From positions 7,558,406 through 7,622,405 of the forward strand of contig NW_024609836.1 of the NCBI RefSeq assembly GCF_016920785.2: 64,000 nt of DNA, given 5' to 3'. This DNA comes from Ixodes scapularis. Lineage: Eukaryota > Arthropoda > Arachnida > Ixodida > Ixodidae. The notes beneath the pieces are model-generated. The model was not told the origin of the DNA and did no database searches. It worked only from the letters and a program-made list of their open reading frames with translations. Position 1 is the first letter of the stretch. Each line of letters starts with the position of its first letter. The position numbers and the translations under genes were made by a program. Positions 20,694-31,061 of the stretch are shown here, in pieces.

Positions 20694-21660
20694 ATGGCTA
20701 CATTTGAGCTCTGTGCTTTATGGTCCGACTGCATGCCAAATGACGGCCGCTACCTGAAGTGCAATGATTGCACCAAGGTCATTTACAAAAGAAATGCTCA
20801 GGTATCTCTGAAAGGACATTTAAGGGAATGAGCGCTTCGTAGGAAGACAAATGGCGCTGTCCTGCATGCAGCGGAAAGCATTTAAAGGCTAACTTGGAAA
20901 GCCTTAATATTGCATCCACTCCAACCAAATCTAGTGCCATCTCAGAACAGCTCACAGAAGTCAATGATAAATTAGACTTACTTTTTCTTAAGGACTCAAT
21001 TGGTGTCCTTCATGAACTGCTCCCAATGGTCGATACTCTGCTGCTCTTGACGCAGACTCTAGATAATTTGAGAGTTAGCCTGAGTGAGATGCACAAGTCA
21101 CTGAATTTATTTTCCTCAGAATACGACTCTCTTGTTGAGTCTTACAAATCTCACGACAACGTCATTAAGGAACTTTAAACCGAGACGACTACATTGCGTT
21201 CTGTCCTGTCAAAAAAAAGACAATTCAACAGCTCAAATCCAACCAGAACGACACAGATCAAACCAATCGCCTCCCGAACTTGGAGATACATGTGATTGCA
21301 TTCAATTCGAATTAAAAAGTTGCAGATATCAGGACTGACCCGGCAGGAAAGTTGAGGATCGACTTTAAACCTGCCCATATCATGGCCGCTCAGCGTCTGC
21401 CGGACAAATACAGGAGGCAAACCTCCCCTCCTGATTCGTTTTTCCTCAGTCCCATTACAAAGAACTTGGATGTCCACTTAGGGAAACCTAAGATCTATCC
21501 CCCTTGAATATTCCCATCCCGAATATACTACAACGACAGTCTTACGGACGCTAGTAGTTATCTCTTCTGGATGGCACGCCCAAGAGGAAACAAGAAGACT
21601 TCAAATACACATGGGCTCAGCATGCCAAAATTTATGCAACACGAAGTCAAAACTGAACAG
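20694..21660 (+). pseudogene. ORF1 remnant of A1
   Basis: The start matches the PHD-like finger of A3 ORF1 (C-x2-like start, NDGRYLKCNDCTKVIY) but several Cys/His positions are lost and a stop occurs after KGHLRE. Later frames correspond to the coiled coil (LDLLFLKDSIGVLHELLP) and to the RNA-binding-like end. It is non-functional. Confidence 0.6.
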
Positions 21661-24239
21661 TCCTTCGCATCACTGACAGAGATGCATTGGAACTTCTCAA
21701 CTAAGCTTTCTTTCTTTTCTTTCTTGTTTTTATATTGAGTGACCCACCAACAGCTTAACGCCTCCTTAGTGGTGCACATATCAATAAGTCAGTTAGTAGA
21801 AAACTTTTAAACAGGATAAAAGCGAAATGTTAGGACAAAACAATAGTCTCAACACACTTTCGAAATTTACGCTCTTAATCAAAAATGATGATGACTTTGA
21901 TGACTAGTTCTTTTTTCATCTAAAAGACCAACAATCTTGCTTAGAGATCTTCAACCCCAACAAGTTGTTTATTCAATGTATTACATGTTTATATCCGAAG
22001 CAATAAGCACTGGGACGCATTAAGTCTGTACTTCCCATGGCTGACGTCTTCGTCCTTACGAAAGTTAATATTCACAGCAAACTTGTAAACCAATTCCCCT
22101 TGCCTGGTTTTCAAAGCATATTCGCATATTCTGCACACGAGACAAGAAGCGCGGTGGTAGAATTGCGGTATCTTAAAAAACGCGTTGTCTTCCGATGTGC
22201 ATTTACTGTTCAACTCATCAGCGTCAATAGCACTGCGTATCTTTGAAATATACCTACTTGCCTTTTATAGACCACGTACTGAAAAAGCTTCTGAATGTAT
22301 TTCCGACCTGCATGACGGCCTAAAAACGTTGCGCAATCATGCATCGTTCTGTTCTGCGGGTGATTTTTACATCGACTTATTGAAATCGTCCAATTTTTCG
22401 GTTTGTGAATATCGTTCTCTTTTGGACAATCACGCCGTTGAACCTCTGATTCTTGCACCCTCAAGAGAAAACATTTTAGGTTATAAACTAGTGATTTCGG
22501 CAATTGACCATATCAATGTAAGATCTTCATGCACTACGACAGATGCAGCAGTTATATCAAACAAACTAGCGGACCCTTACTTTTTAGCCTGCCACTTGGA
22601 ATTTTCAATACGTCGCCGCTCGCCTCATAATACCTGCCTACGTGATGACTTTAAAACATTACGAAACAGAGTAAGCGCTCTTATTTGATCTGCGAAGCGG
22701 CTCTACTTTCAGAAGCAGTTGACTGAATCTCGAACCAAGTCAGTTAAAACTTGTTCGCTAATTAACGAGTTGCGCGGAGCTACATCGCTTGATTTAAAAG
22801 CAAACAATTTCAATTGTGTTCTTGGACATAGTGCGCATGTTACGACCAATATCTGCAACAACTTCTTCGCCTCATTCTTGGAGAGCATGCTCAAATGCCA
22901 CATTGTCTTCCTTTTCAAACTCGAACTCAGCTTCCGCATTTCTGTCTCATATATCTATTAATGACTTGGAGTCAATCATTTCAGTGCTCAAACATAATAA
23001 AGCTCCAGGTTAGGATAATATATGACTTATCGATCTTCGCAGAAATTTAAGGTACATACAAGTCACACTTCTTTTGTTTAACGGAATGATCGAGACTGTC
23101 TCTATTCCGGATGAAATCAAAACTGCCATCGTAAAAGCACTTTTCAAGGGAGAGTAACGATAAAAAGTTTAAAACTCTCGACCGATACCTTTATCATGCA
23201 TCGTTAAAATATTTAAAAAAAAATTATACATAAAACCTTGGCTTCTTTTGTTGATAATTACAACATAATATCTTCTTCTCAATACGGTTTCATTCTAGGA
23301 CAAGGTACACAATCCTTGCTCGAAACATTCTCTGGCAACTTACGTTTAGGCTTTAAACACCACCTGTTTATTTCTGCATGCTTCCTCGACGTAGCGAAGG
23401 CGTTCAATATTGTGAGCCATTCATTTGATACAAAGACTTTCTTCTGCTAGTGTCGGGGACCGTTCTTGTGTCTATTAAAAAAATGTTTTGCAAGATCGAT
23501 CCCAAGTGGTTTCGATCAAAGGTGTCTACAGCACCAAAGTTTTCTTAAAAGCGGGTGTTCCTCAAGGTTCCGTTTTTTCTGCCCTTCTATTTTATGTACA
23601 TGTGAATTATAGGTCTACCATGGCATCAAACTGTACCCTCGTTCAATATGCTGATGATACTCTCCTACTAACGAGCCATCTATCTTATCATACAGCAATA
23701 CAACTGCTTCAGGAATGTACACATAAACTCATGGAATGGTTTGAAGTCAATCTTATGAAAATAAATATCTTCAAAACAAAACTGGTCTGCTTTCAAAATC
23801 CTTTACAAGTTGAGGTTCCAAAATAATCTCTTTTTTCTCCACACTCCACACTGTGTAGGATGTCATTGCAGTCCGATTCCTTACTCAGAGACGGTGAAGT
23901 ACATAGGCATCCATTTTGATTCGAACCTTTCTTAGAATTCACATCTGACAAGAGTATGCTCAAAGCTAAGAAGCATCCTATGCTTACGATACAAGATTAA
24001 GACGTTTTTACCGTTTGTCATTCGCAAGCCCCTAGCCTACGGTTTTGGATATAGTATACTACCGGTATGGTATTAGAGTTTTCGGCCAAGATTCTAGAGT
24101 ATGGCATAAGAAAGTAAATAATATCCTAAGGAGCATTCTACGTGATGTTAATAACAAATATACGTCCTCTAACGTGAATTTTTTCAGATCTTGTCTACAC
24201 CCAACTTTTAATCACTGTTTTTAAATACAGTCAAATTCA

Positions 24240-25550
24240 CTATTAGACAAACGATTTCAAAAGTAAATAACCAGATTTGCAATTTCTTTTCAAACTATCT
24301 GATGGAAAGAAAAAATTTCATTCGAATATTGGGACATCATTCTAGACCTTATATGTCTTTTTCTGGTGTACCACAAGGGTCCATTCTAGGGCCAATATTA
24401 TTCAATGTTTTTATAAATGTGTCCGCAATTCACATATTTTGCAATATGCTGACGACATATAATTGTTTAAGCAGGTGTCATCCATCTGACTGTGAAATGC
24501 TACTCGAGGATGTTAATCTTGTGCACCATTGGTGTTGTCGCAATCTGTTAACCCTAAATTTAAAAAAAAAAACTGTACTTACGTTTTTTTTCCAAGAAAT
24601 TGGAACTCATACGTTTTTGCTTTTATCTTGAGAACCTACCTCTCAGTAGGTTAAAAACAAATACATCCGACTTGCATAACAATAAAAACAATTTATCAGA
24701 CGTTTCGTCTCCTATGCGCGAGACATCATCAGTGCGGCCTGGAAACACTCGACTAGCTATCAGCAATCCAACGCTTCTTCTAGTTTTAGTAGGTTTTAAT
24801 GCATAAGAGATTTAGCAGTATAAATTAATTCATCGTTGTCATTCAATGAACGTGTTTCCAACATCACAAATGCTGCTTTTTGGACGCTAGGTATTATTTC
24901 GAGAATAACGCGTGAATTCCCTTCGTCACCTTTTATTTTCGTTTTGTATTTTTATTAGTACGTAGCAAGCTTCAATTTAGTTATGTTGTTTGGAATTGTG
25001 TTGGTAGCGCAAACCAGGAAAAAATCGAAAATGCGCAGAGACGTTTCTTTCGTAATATTTATGATCGCTACAATGACCGCAGTGTTTATTATGAGTATAG
25101 CAGGCTTTTACGACGACTTGTTTTTTCTACACTAAGCTCGAAAAGACTTGGGCGCGATCTAATGTTTTTTGTATAACTGAATTTGTGGTCGCATTGGTTG
25201 TTTAACCCTCACATCAGCTATTAATATCTATGTACCGCGAGGGCTTTTGAAAGTAAATCCCACTTCCTCAGTTATATTATCAAACTTTCCAGTTCCATGA
25301 ACCGCATCCAACATTTTTATAACACGTTCAGTACAACCAGCATCGACATTTTCAAGTCAAGTGTTCAAGCGCTTAGGCGTTCAATGGCTGATAGCTAACT
25401 TTTACCTATTTCCCGTTGCCCCATAATAGATATTCGCTGTTGCACGTGCCGCACATCTCTTGAATCTGCTTTTTTTTACTCTGTACATCATTATTTAGGC
25501 TACTCGCCATTCATGAGCACGGAAAATAAACAAATGAAATGAAATGAAAA
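24240..25550 (+). mobile_element. LINE D1: divergent B/C-lineage LINE nested in A1
   Basis: This is a 5'-truncated copy. RT motif GVPQGSILGPILFNVFIN (24370 region) and a shifted LQYADDI are followed by a counterpart of RSQLEYASVVWNG (24955-25170: QFSYVVWN, RRFFRNIYDRY). The C-terminal counterpart of the B/C block is RIQHFYNTFS..SIDIFKSS. The tail is AAATAAACA followed by TGAAA repeats at about 25525-25548. The host copy A1 resumes immediately after, which defines the insertion. An unrelated segment of about 200 bp (24630-24830) interrupts D1. Confidence 0.6.
24630..24830 (-). mobile_element. Small insert in D1 with Penelope-type hammerhead-like motif
   Basis: D1 similarity breaks off near 24625 and resumes near 24831. 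The insert contains, on the minus strand, CTGATGA (24732-24726), one extra base, the stem GTCTC/GAGAC around an eight-base loop, and GAAAC (24706-24702). A separate small hairpin ACCTAC/GTAGGT lies at 24634-24652. The layout is the same as at 2606-2635. Helices I and III are not evident. Confidence 0.35.
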
Positions 25551-26165
25551 CACTTCGACGGAATTCAAGAGAACTGAAAACGGTTTCACGCTTTTTTTTT
25601 TTCAATATGTAACACCCGCTATGGCAACAACCTGCGGTTTATTTATGTCCCTCAAATATTCAGTTCCTTACCTTCCAACTTCTATCTTGACATCCAAAAA
25701 GAAACTTAAAAAAGCGCTTCATCACCTTTCATTTATCGACGAGGCCCTGTAATCCTTCAAAGTTTTATTTCACAATTCTTCGTATTTTTTAAAGAATGTT
25801 CAACACCAGATGTTATTACTTTGATTTGGTTTTGTTTTTGTTCGGATAAATCACCCCGATTTACACCACCCAGCTTTCCTGCACCAAAATTAACAACACC
25901 AGGAATACAACACCTATCAAGACCTTCTTCAGCCGTGACAATGACCGGTTTGCGTGTTTGTGCATATGTGCAGGTGTATGTCTACGTGTTTTCATTTGAC
26001 TTTTTTTTAAGTGTCACAAATGTCATTAAAAGTGACTCAAATCTTTTCATTACTTGGCATAGTTATTTTCATGACGCCACTGAACATTAGGTTGTCACAC
26101 AAGGCCTGGATGGCTTTGACGAACATGACTTGTGACGTGAATATGCTAGTCTTTTGAAACAAAAA

Positions 26166-26166
<1 letters not shown>

Positions 26167-26217
<51 letters not shown>
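26167..26217 (+). repeat. (TTA)n tract, junction A1/B1
   Basis: About 17 pure units directly abut CGCTGCGG, the first bases of B1. Confidence 0.95.
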
Positions 26218-26218
<1 letters not shown>

Positions 26219-26227
26219 GCTGCGGAG

Positions 26228-27897
26228 ATGCCGCCTAGTACGGACGCATGCACTATCTGCTCCCGTGTCTTCTACGGAAGACAAAAGTTTCTTCGATGTT
26301 CAGATTGCAAACTTCGTGCGCACACAAAGTGTGTATGCTGGCCGGACAACGTCGACACCTTTCTTCAGTCTGGGGTAAGCTCCTTTCTCTGTGAGAGCTG
26401 TGCGATTGTCGGCGGTGCTGCGAGGCTTAACAGCGATGGCGTCGTCGGCAATCACGACAGCGACGCTGCGGACTTTTCCCGTACCCTTCCGGCCCTCTCT
26501 CCGGCTCGACAACTTCCCGCGGGGCCACCCGCCTCCTCTCCTCCCGTTGACCTTGGAGCCGGCGTCGAGTCCCTGCGGAGCCTGCTCCTCGATGCTATGG
26601 AGGGAATTTCGTTCCTGACTGACGAGGTCGCCGCCCTCAGGGACGAAAACGCACGCCTCCGACACGAGCAAAAGCGCGACGCCGAGCTACAGGCGGGTGC
26701 CATGGCCTTACTACGGACTGAGGTCCGGGGTCTGCGTGACGCACTCGGCCAGCGACGAAAGCCGGACGCGCCCGATCGCCGGCGGCAGCCCGTAGATGGG
26801 GCTGCGGGGGGGTCTTTGGGAAAAGACTCTTACGCTGCCGCTCTACACAGCTCTCTCCCCCAAGCTTCTCCTACGAAAATTGTGGCGGCAACCCTCCCTT
26901 CGGATGGCCAGAATAATGCTCCGCCGAAAGACGACATCCCTCCCAGTGGCATCAACTCTGCACGACCAAAAGCTAGGACCCCGGCGCTTATCGGGGCGTC
27001 GGAAACCTGCAAGTTGATCGTTGCCCCTCCATCAACTCGACGAAGAGCCCTGTTCGTCACCAAGCTGAACCCGGACACCAGCTGCGAAGACATCAGTTCT
27101 CATCTCTCTTCCGTCGGAGTTGAGGAAGTGGAGTGCCGGAAACTGAAGACGCGCTACGACTCCTACGCCTCCTTCCACGTGTCTGTGGCTGCAAAAGACT
27201 TCGAAAGGCTTTCTGATCCTACCGTGTGGCCCAAATCATGCCTCTTTAAAGGGCTACTCCACCGATTTTTTCATTGTCTCCGATTTGCTTGAAATTTTGC
27301 TAAACTAACCAACAAACATCGCGAAAATAGTATCCCAAATATTAGGTCAAAATATTGTTTTTTCGCGAAGTTATTGAATTTACAGTTTTGGTCCTCACCG
27401 TGTTTTTCAAGCTCGAAGTCTCTACTGGCAACAGTGAAAAAGTGACGTCAGTGGAAGGCAGGGGTTCACTCTTTGGGCTGTAGATTTTGTTTTAAACTGA
27501 TTCGAAGCAGTTTCATTGTGTCAAATGAATGCTTGGGAAGCTCGCTGCAATACCCGCGCTCCAGCACGGAGCAAATGATCGGCATATTCTATTTTTTGGC
27601 TGCTTGCTCGACTGGCAAGCCTGCCTGCCACTGACGTCACGGCCCTGAAAAGCGCGCGTATATTTGAATGTTGGTTTTTGCATCATTTTCATTTGCCGAT
27701 TTCGCAATAACTATTATGAATTTCGCGATTCTGAATAGCATACCGGAGAGAGTAAAGGCCAGGGAGTCAGAAAATATAGTTAGTTGAGGTAGCTCAAAAA
27801 ATCGGTGGAGTACCCCTTTAAGGCTTTTCGAGGCGCCCTTCGCGAAGACCTGCTCCATGCATCCGAGGCAGCCGCCTCCCCTTTGAACGTTGGATAG
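26228..27897 (+). pseudogene. ORF1 of B1, interrupted by a MITE
   Basis: The intact part (26228-27249) has a PHD-like finger with Cys at 8, 11, 24, 27, 35, 55 and 58 and His 32, a Pro-rich linker, a coiled coil (about residues 108-165) and an RRM-like end (RRALFVTKLNP to KLKTRYDSYASFHVSV). At 27250 the frame runs into the MITE and stops at 27290-27292, replacing about 25 native residues by 14 foreign ones. The native end resumes at 27822 and stops at TAG 27895-27897. Zinc-finger and RRM-like regions remain, so partial function is conceivable. Confidence 0.8.
27246..27821. mobile_element. 568-bp MITE with TTAA target duplication (piggyBac-like)
   Basis: The element occupies 27250-27817, flanked by TTAA at 27246-27249 and 27818-27821. 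Terminal inverted repeats AGGGCTACTCCACCGATTTT and AGGGGTACTCCACCGATTTT differ at one position over about 22 bp. A second internal inverted pair (GTGACGTCAGTGG at about 27442 and its complement near 27630) lies inside. There is no transposase. TTAA duplication points to piggyBac-type mobilisation. The MITE-free B2 copy shows the uninterrupted CCTCTTTAAGGCTTTTC, confirming both borders. Confidence 0.9.
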
Positions 27898-27904
27898 ACC
27901 AAGG

Positions 27905-30754
27905 ATGAGTCACATTGATTTATTTTACAAAAACGTTCGCGGCCTGCGTACAAAAGCCGATTGCTTTTTCTCTAATGTTACCTTATCAAATTGCTCTATA
28001 TTCTGTTTAACTGAAACATGGTTGTGTTCTAGCATCGGCTCCTCCGATTACTTCCCTCCTTGTTTTGAGGTGCACCGTCGCGATCGTGATTCTACCCCGC
28101 GGAGCAGAACGGGAGGTGGAGTGTTGGTCGCAGTCGACAGGCGCTACCGCTCTAGGAGACGCGAAGACTTAGAGAAATTTCCCGAGAGCGTATGGGTCGA
28201 GATTGAGGCTGCAAAGGGAGTACGCGTTTTAATCGGTTTATTTTACCTCACTCCCCAGACACCGCCAGATGAATTTTATAGTTGTCTTGCTGGCATAGAG
28301 AATACAGTGAATGACTTACAGGGATGCGAAGTCTTAATCTTGGGGGATTTTAATGCTTCTGGAGTCAACTGGCCGCAGCTTGATGTTTTTACGGACAACT
28401 TTTACTGCAGGCAGAAAGGCACCCAGCTCTTAAACTTTTCTTCGTTCCTAAATCTCAAACAACACAATAATGTTCTGAATCACCAATTTAATGCTCTAGA
28501 TTTATGCTTCTCAAATATGGGCAGCGTGCGTGTAGCACGGGGTGAACTGCCATTAGTTCCTCAGGATACATATCATCCTGCACTTGATATAGTACTTTCT
28601 TTCGAGAATTCCTCTGTTCGTGCTAATTCTGGTGATTCCCCGCCGCACACCTCATATTATCTGTCGGCAGATGACTATGTCGGGATGCATCTTTACCTCA
28701 CGAGTTTTGATTGGGCATTGATCTTGGAGTCGCCTGATGTGAATGACCAGGTCATGCTCTTCACGCAAACTGTTCGGAAGGCCATGGATACTTTTATTCC
28801 GTTAAGGACAGTTACTAAATCTCGCTTTCCTAACTGGTTTTCCAGTGAGCTAAAAACGCTACTGAAAAGAAAGGACTTCTTTCACAGGAAGTTTAAGAAA
28901 AGTGGCCTTTTAAAGTGGGAAGTAGAATTCAAGAACTGCAGAAAGCAATGCAAGACGGTCCTGGATCGCGACCGCCAGGCTCATCGTTGCTCAGTGGAAT
29001 CAGATCTTGTCAATAATACGAAGAAATTCTGGAGGTACATTAATTCACGTTCTGGGAGGCATATCGAGTCGAAGATTGTCCTGGATAATCACGAGTGCGA
29101 TTTGAAGTCCGTTCCTGAGTTATTTGCTGAGCATTTTAGGTCCGTCTACAGGGATAGTACGCAGCGTTCTGCACCTGCGCTGCCTCACTTAGATGGGTTT
29201 GGTGACTTGTTAAGTTGCATTAATGTTGATGAGGAGTCCGTACGATCCTGTATTAAGAAAATGAGAGCAACATTGTCAGTAGGGCCCGACGGCATTCCCT
29301 CTGCGATTCTCAAAACGTATCACGACATATTCACGCCGGTACTGTGCTCTATATTTAACAACTCGTTAAGGTTGGGAACCTATCCTGAAACGTGGAAAGT
29401 CGCTGCTGTTGTTCCAGTCTTAAAGTCGGGAAAAAAAGGTGATATTTGTAACTATAGACCTATTTCTCTTCTCTCTCCATTTTCTAAGCTCTTTGAAATG
29501 GTAGTTCATCAATTCCTGTCTTTCAAATTTCGAAACTTAGCAATTCCCAATCAGCATGGTTTTATGAGCGGCAGATCAACAACTACCAATCTTGTTAGCT
29601 TTATGTCTGCTGCATCTCGTGTAATATGTAACAGAGGTCAGTTAGACGTTGTCTACTTTGACTTAAGCAAGGCGTTTGACGTAGTCAATCACATTATTCT
29701 TCTATCCAAACTTTCCTCCTATGGAGTATGTGGCTCAGTACATGACTGGTTAAAAAGCTACTTGTCAGAGAGAGAGGCATATGTCCGGGTTAACAACATG
29801 AACTCTTCGTTGTACAGGACTCGCTCTGGCGTTCCTCAGGGATCTGTTTTAGGACCCCTTCTGTTCACAATTTTCGTAAATGACGTCTCTTTTGCTGTTT
29901 TAAATTCTTCATTCCTGCAATATGCTGACGATATAAAAATTTATCGAGAAATAGTTACTGAACGTGATTGTGCTAAGCTCCAGGAAGATGCACGTTCTTT
30001 CTACCGATGGTGCTCTGAAAATGACCTTTTCTTAAACCCGTCCAAAACCAAGGTCATGACGCTCTCTCGGAAGACTCACAATATCTCTTTTGCATATAAT
30101 ATTCAAGGAGAGACTTTGTCTCGAGTAAGTGTAATGAAAGATCTCGGAGTCATTGTTGATTCTGGGTTGCGTTTCTCTGATCACGTTGGTAGGCTGGTTA
30201 ACTCGTCTTTAAGAATGTTGGGTGTTGCCTCTCGCTTAACCAGGGAGTTCAAAAACCCGACGGCTTTTATCACGTTATACTGCTCGCTATCCAGGTCACA
30301 GTTAGAATATGCCTCAGTTGTTTGGAATGGAATTTCTAAAAGTCACTCCTTGGAGATCGAGCGTGTGCAAAAAAAGTTTGTTTCTATCTTTAAACATCGC
30401 TACATAAAGGAGGATGTTTACTGTTTAACATATGAGTCTGCGTTAGAGCGTGTTGGTTTGCTTAGCTTGCACCGGCGTCGGGAGAACGCGGACTTACTAT
30501 TTTTGTTTAAAACGCTGCATGGACTCATCAATTCTCCGAGCCTGTTATCTGAACTGTGCCTTAGGGTCCCACGTGTGCCTACTCGTCTTCTGTCATTTTT
30601 TTATGTTTCTAAAACGTTTAGTCCGGCAAACCCAATTGTGAGAATGGCTCAGCGTTTGAATCATTACTCTGAAAAACTTGATATTTTCAACCCTTGCTAC
30701 AGGACGTTTGTCCTTTCTATTAAAAACTTGCCTGTGCAGGATGAGCATTGTTGA
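27905..30754 (+). CDS. ORF2 of B1: endonuclease-reverse transcriptase (intact)
   Basis: 949 residues from ATG 27905, which lies 7 nt after the ORF1 stop. An in-frame TTG at 27890 is less likely as start. The N-terminal APE-type endonuclease shows NVRGLRTK, LTETWL, GGGVLVAVD, LGDFNASGVNW and YHPALDI. The RT follows with NYRPISLLSPFSK, the metal-binding FDLSKAFDVVNH, GVPQGSVLGPLLF and the catalytic LQYADD. A CR1-type C-terminus (SQLEYASVVWNG, HRRRENADLLFLFK) lacks an RNase H. Predicted role: nick target DNA and copy the LINE RNA at the nick. The frame is uninterrupted. Confidence 0.9.
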   Translation: MSHIDLFYKNVRGLRTKADCFFSNVTLSNCSIFCLTETWLCSSIGSSDYFPPCFEVHRRDRDSTPRSRTGGGVLVAVDRRYRSRRREDLEKFPESVWVEIEAAKGVRVLIGLFYLTPQTPPDEFYSCLAGIENTVNDLQGCEVLILGDFNASGVNWPQLDVFTDNFYCRQKGTQLLNFSSFLNLKQHNNVLNHQFNALDLCFSNMGSVRVARGELPLVPQDTYHPALDIVLSFENSSVRANSGDSPPHTSYYLSADDYVGMHLYLTSFDWALILESPDVNDQVMLFTQTVRKAMDTFIPLRTVTKSRFPNWFSSELKTLLKRKDFFHRKFKKSGLLKWEVEFKNCRKQCKTVLDRDRQAHRCSVESDLVNNTKKFWRYINSRSGRHIESKIVLDNHECDLKSVPELFAEHFRSVYRDSTQRSAPALPHLDGFGDLLSCINVDEESVRSCIKKMRATLSVGPDGIPSAILKTYHDIFTPVLCSIFNNSLRLGTYPETWKVAAVVPVLKSGKKGDICNYRPISLLSPFSKLFEMVVHQFLSFKFRNLAIPNQHGFMSGRSTTTNLVSFMSAASRVICNRGQLDVVYFDLSKAFDVVNHIILLSKLSSYGVCGSVHDWLKSYLSEREAYVRVNNMNSSLYRTRSGVPQGSVLGPLLFTIFVNDVSFAVLNSSFLQYADDIKIYREIVTERDCAKLQEDARSFYRWCSENDLFLNPSKTKVMTLSRKTHNISFAYNIQGETLSRVSVMKDLGVIVDSGLRFSDHVGRLVNSSLRMLGVASRLTREFKNPTAFITLYCSLSRSQLEYASVVWNGISKSHSLEIERVQKKFVSIFKHRYIKEDVYCLTYESALERVGLLSLHRRRENADLLFLFKTLHGLINSPSLLSELCLRVPRVPTRLLSFFYVSKTFSPANPIVRMAQRLNHYSEKLDIFNPCYRTFVLSIKNLPVQDEHC

Positions 30755-31037
30755 ATTGCTCTGTTATGTCTGAATGTCGTCATCTCCATGTCGTGTTTTT
30801 TGGTGGTGCACTTGTTGTCCTTCGGTCTTGTGTTCCGTCTCTACTGTTACTGCCTCGTTTTTATTTCATTGTACTAATTACTTGTGCACTGCCTAGTATT
30901 ATGCTAAAATGTATCTTATTTTCTGCGGAGATGTGTATAGTGTTTTTTGTTTTTTTTTATCCACCAGTGTACCAGCACCAAGACCTCAGGGTTGTTCCTG
31001 GGCACTGTATAATAAAGATTGATTGATTGATTGATTG
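30755..31037 (+). other. 3' UTR and (TTGA)n tail of B1
   Basis: It contains the B/C signature ACCAAGACCTCAGGGTTGTT followed by CCTGGGCAC, then ATAATAAAG and about five TTGA units from 31017. The signature recurs in B2, B3, C0, C1 and C2. Confidence 0.8.
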
Positions 31038-31061
31038 ATTATTATTACTATTATTATTATT
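31017..31061 (+). repeat. (TTGA)n(TTA)n junction B1/A2
   Basis: TTGA units pass directly into (TTA)n with one ACT interruption. A2 begins at once after it. Confidence 0.9.

Larger units (their letters stand above)
21740..25752 (+). pseudogene. ORF2 remnant of A1, split by D1
   Basis: Endonuclease fragments occur at 22037-22688 (ADVFVLTKVNIHS, LLAFYRPRTE, DFYIDLLKSSNF). RT fragments occur at 22950-23826 (QYGFILGQGTQSLLETFSG, FLDVAKAFNIVSH, VPQGSVFSALLF, QYADDTLLL). The C-terminal part lies at 23880-24235 and 25555-25752. The order matches A3 ORF2 exactly. Stops and indels are frequent. Confidence 0.65.
20340..26166 (+). mobile_element. LINE A1: full-length but decayed family A copy with nested LINE
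   Basis: A 5' UTR-like part (about 20340-20693) precedes an ORF1 remnant (ATG 20694). An ORF2 remnant follows, interrupted at about 24240-25550 by a different LINE (D1). The C-terminus resumes after D1 (CNTRYGNNL-type region, then TSKKKLKKALHH) and stops at 25752. The 3' UTR carries the family A hairpin at 26101-26117 and ends in (TTA)n. Numerous stops and frameshifts show age. Confidence 0.7.
26218..31037 (+). mobile_element. LINE B1: full-length family B copy (MITE in ORF1)
   Basis: This copy runs from CGCTGCGGAG to a 3' UTR ending GGTTGTTCCTGGGCAC, AATAAA and (TTGA)n. ORF1 starts only 10 nt from the 5' end. Length without the MITE is about 4.25 kb. Apart from the MITE it is nearly identical to B2 on the other strand, so one transposed recently. 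It belongs to the CR1 group (T1/Q-like: NVRGLRTK start of ORF2, PHD-like ORF1). Confidence 0.85.

Noticed and set aside
24660..24735. Complete hammerhead ribozyme
   Set aside because: Only the core and helix II are visible; helices I and III and a proper cleavage triplet were looked for and not found, and an extra base breaks the canonical core.
26154..26230. Poly-Tyr, poly-Ile, poly-Asn and poly-Leu open frames over the microsatellites
   Set aside because: They are translations of (TTA)n/(TAA)n in each frame, not genes. The same applies at the other tracts.
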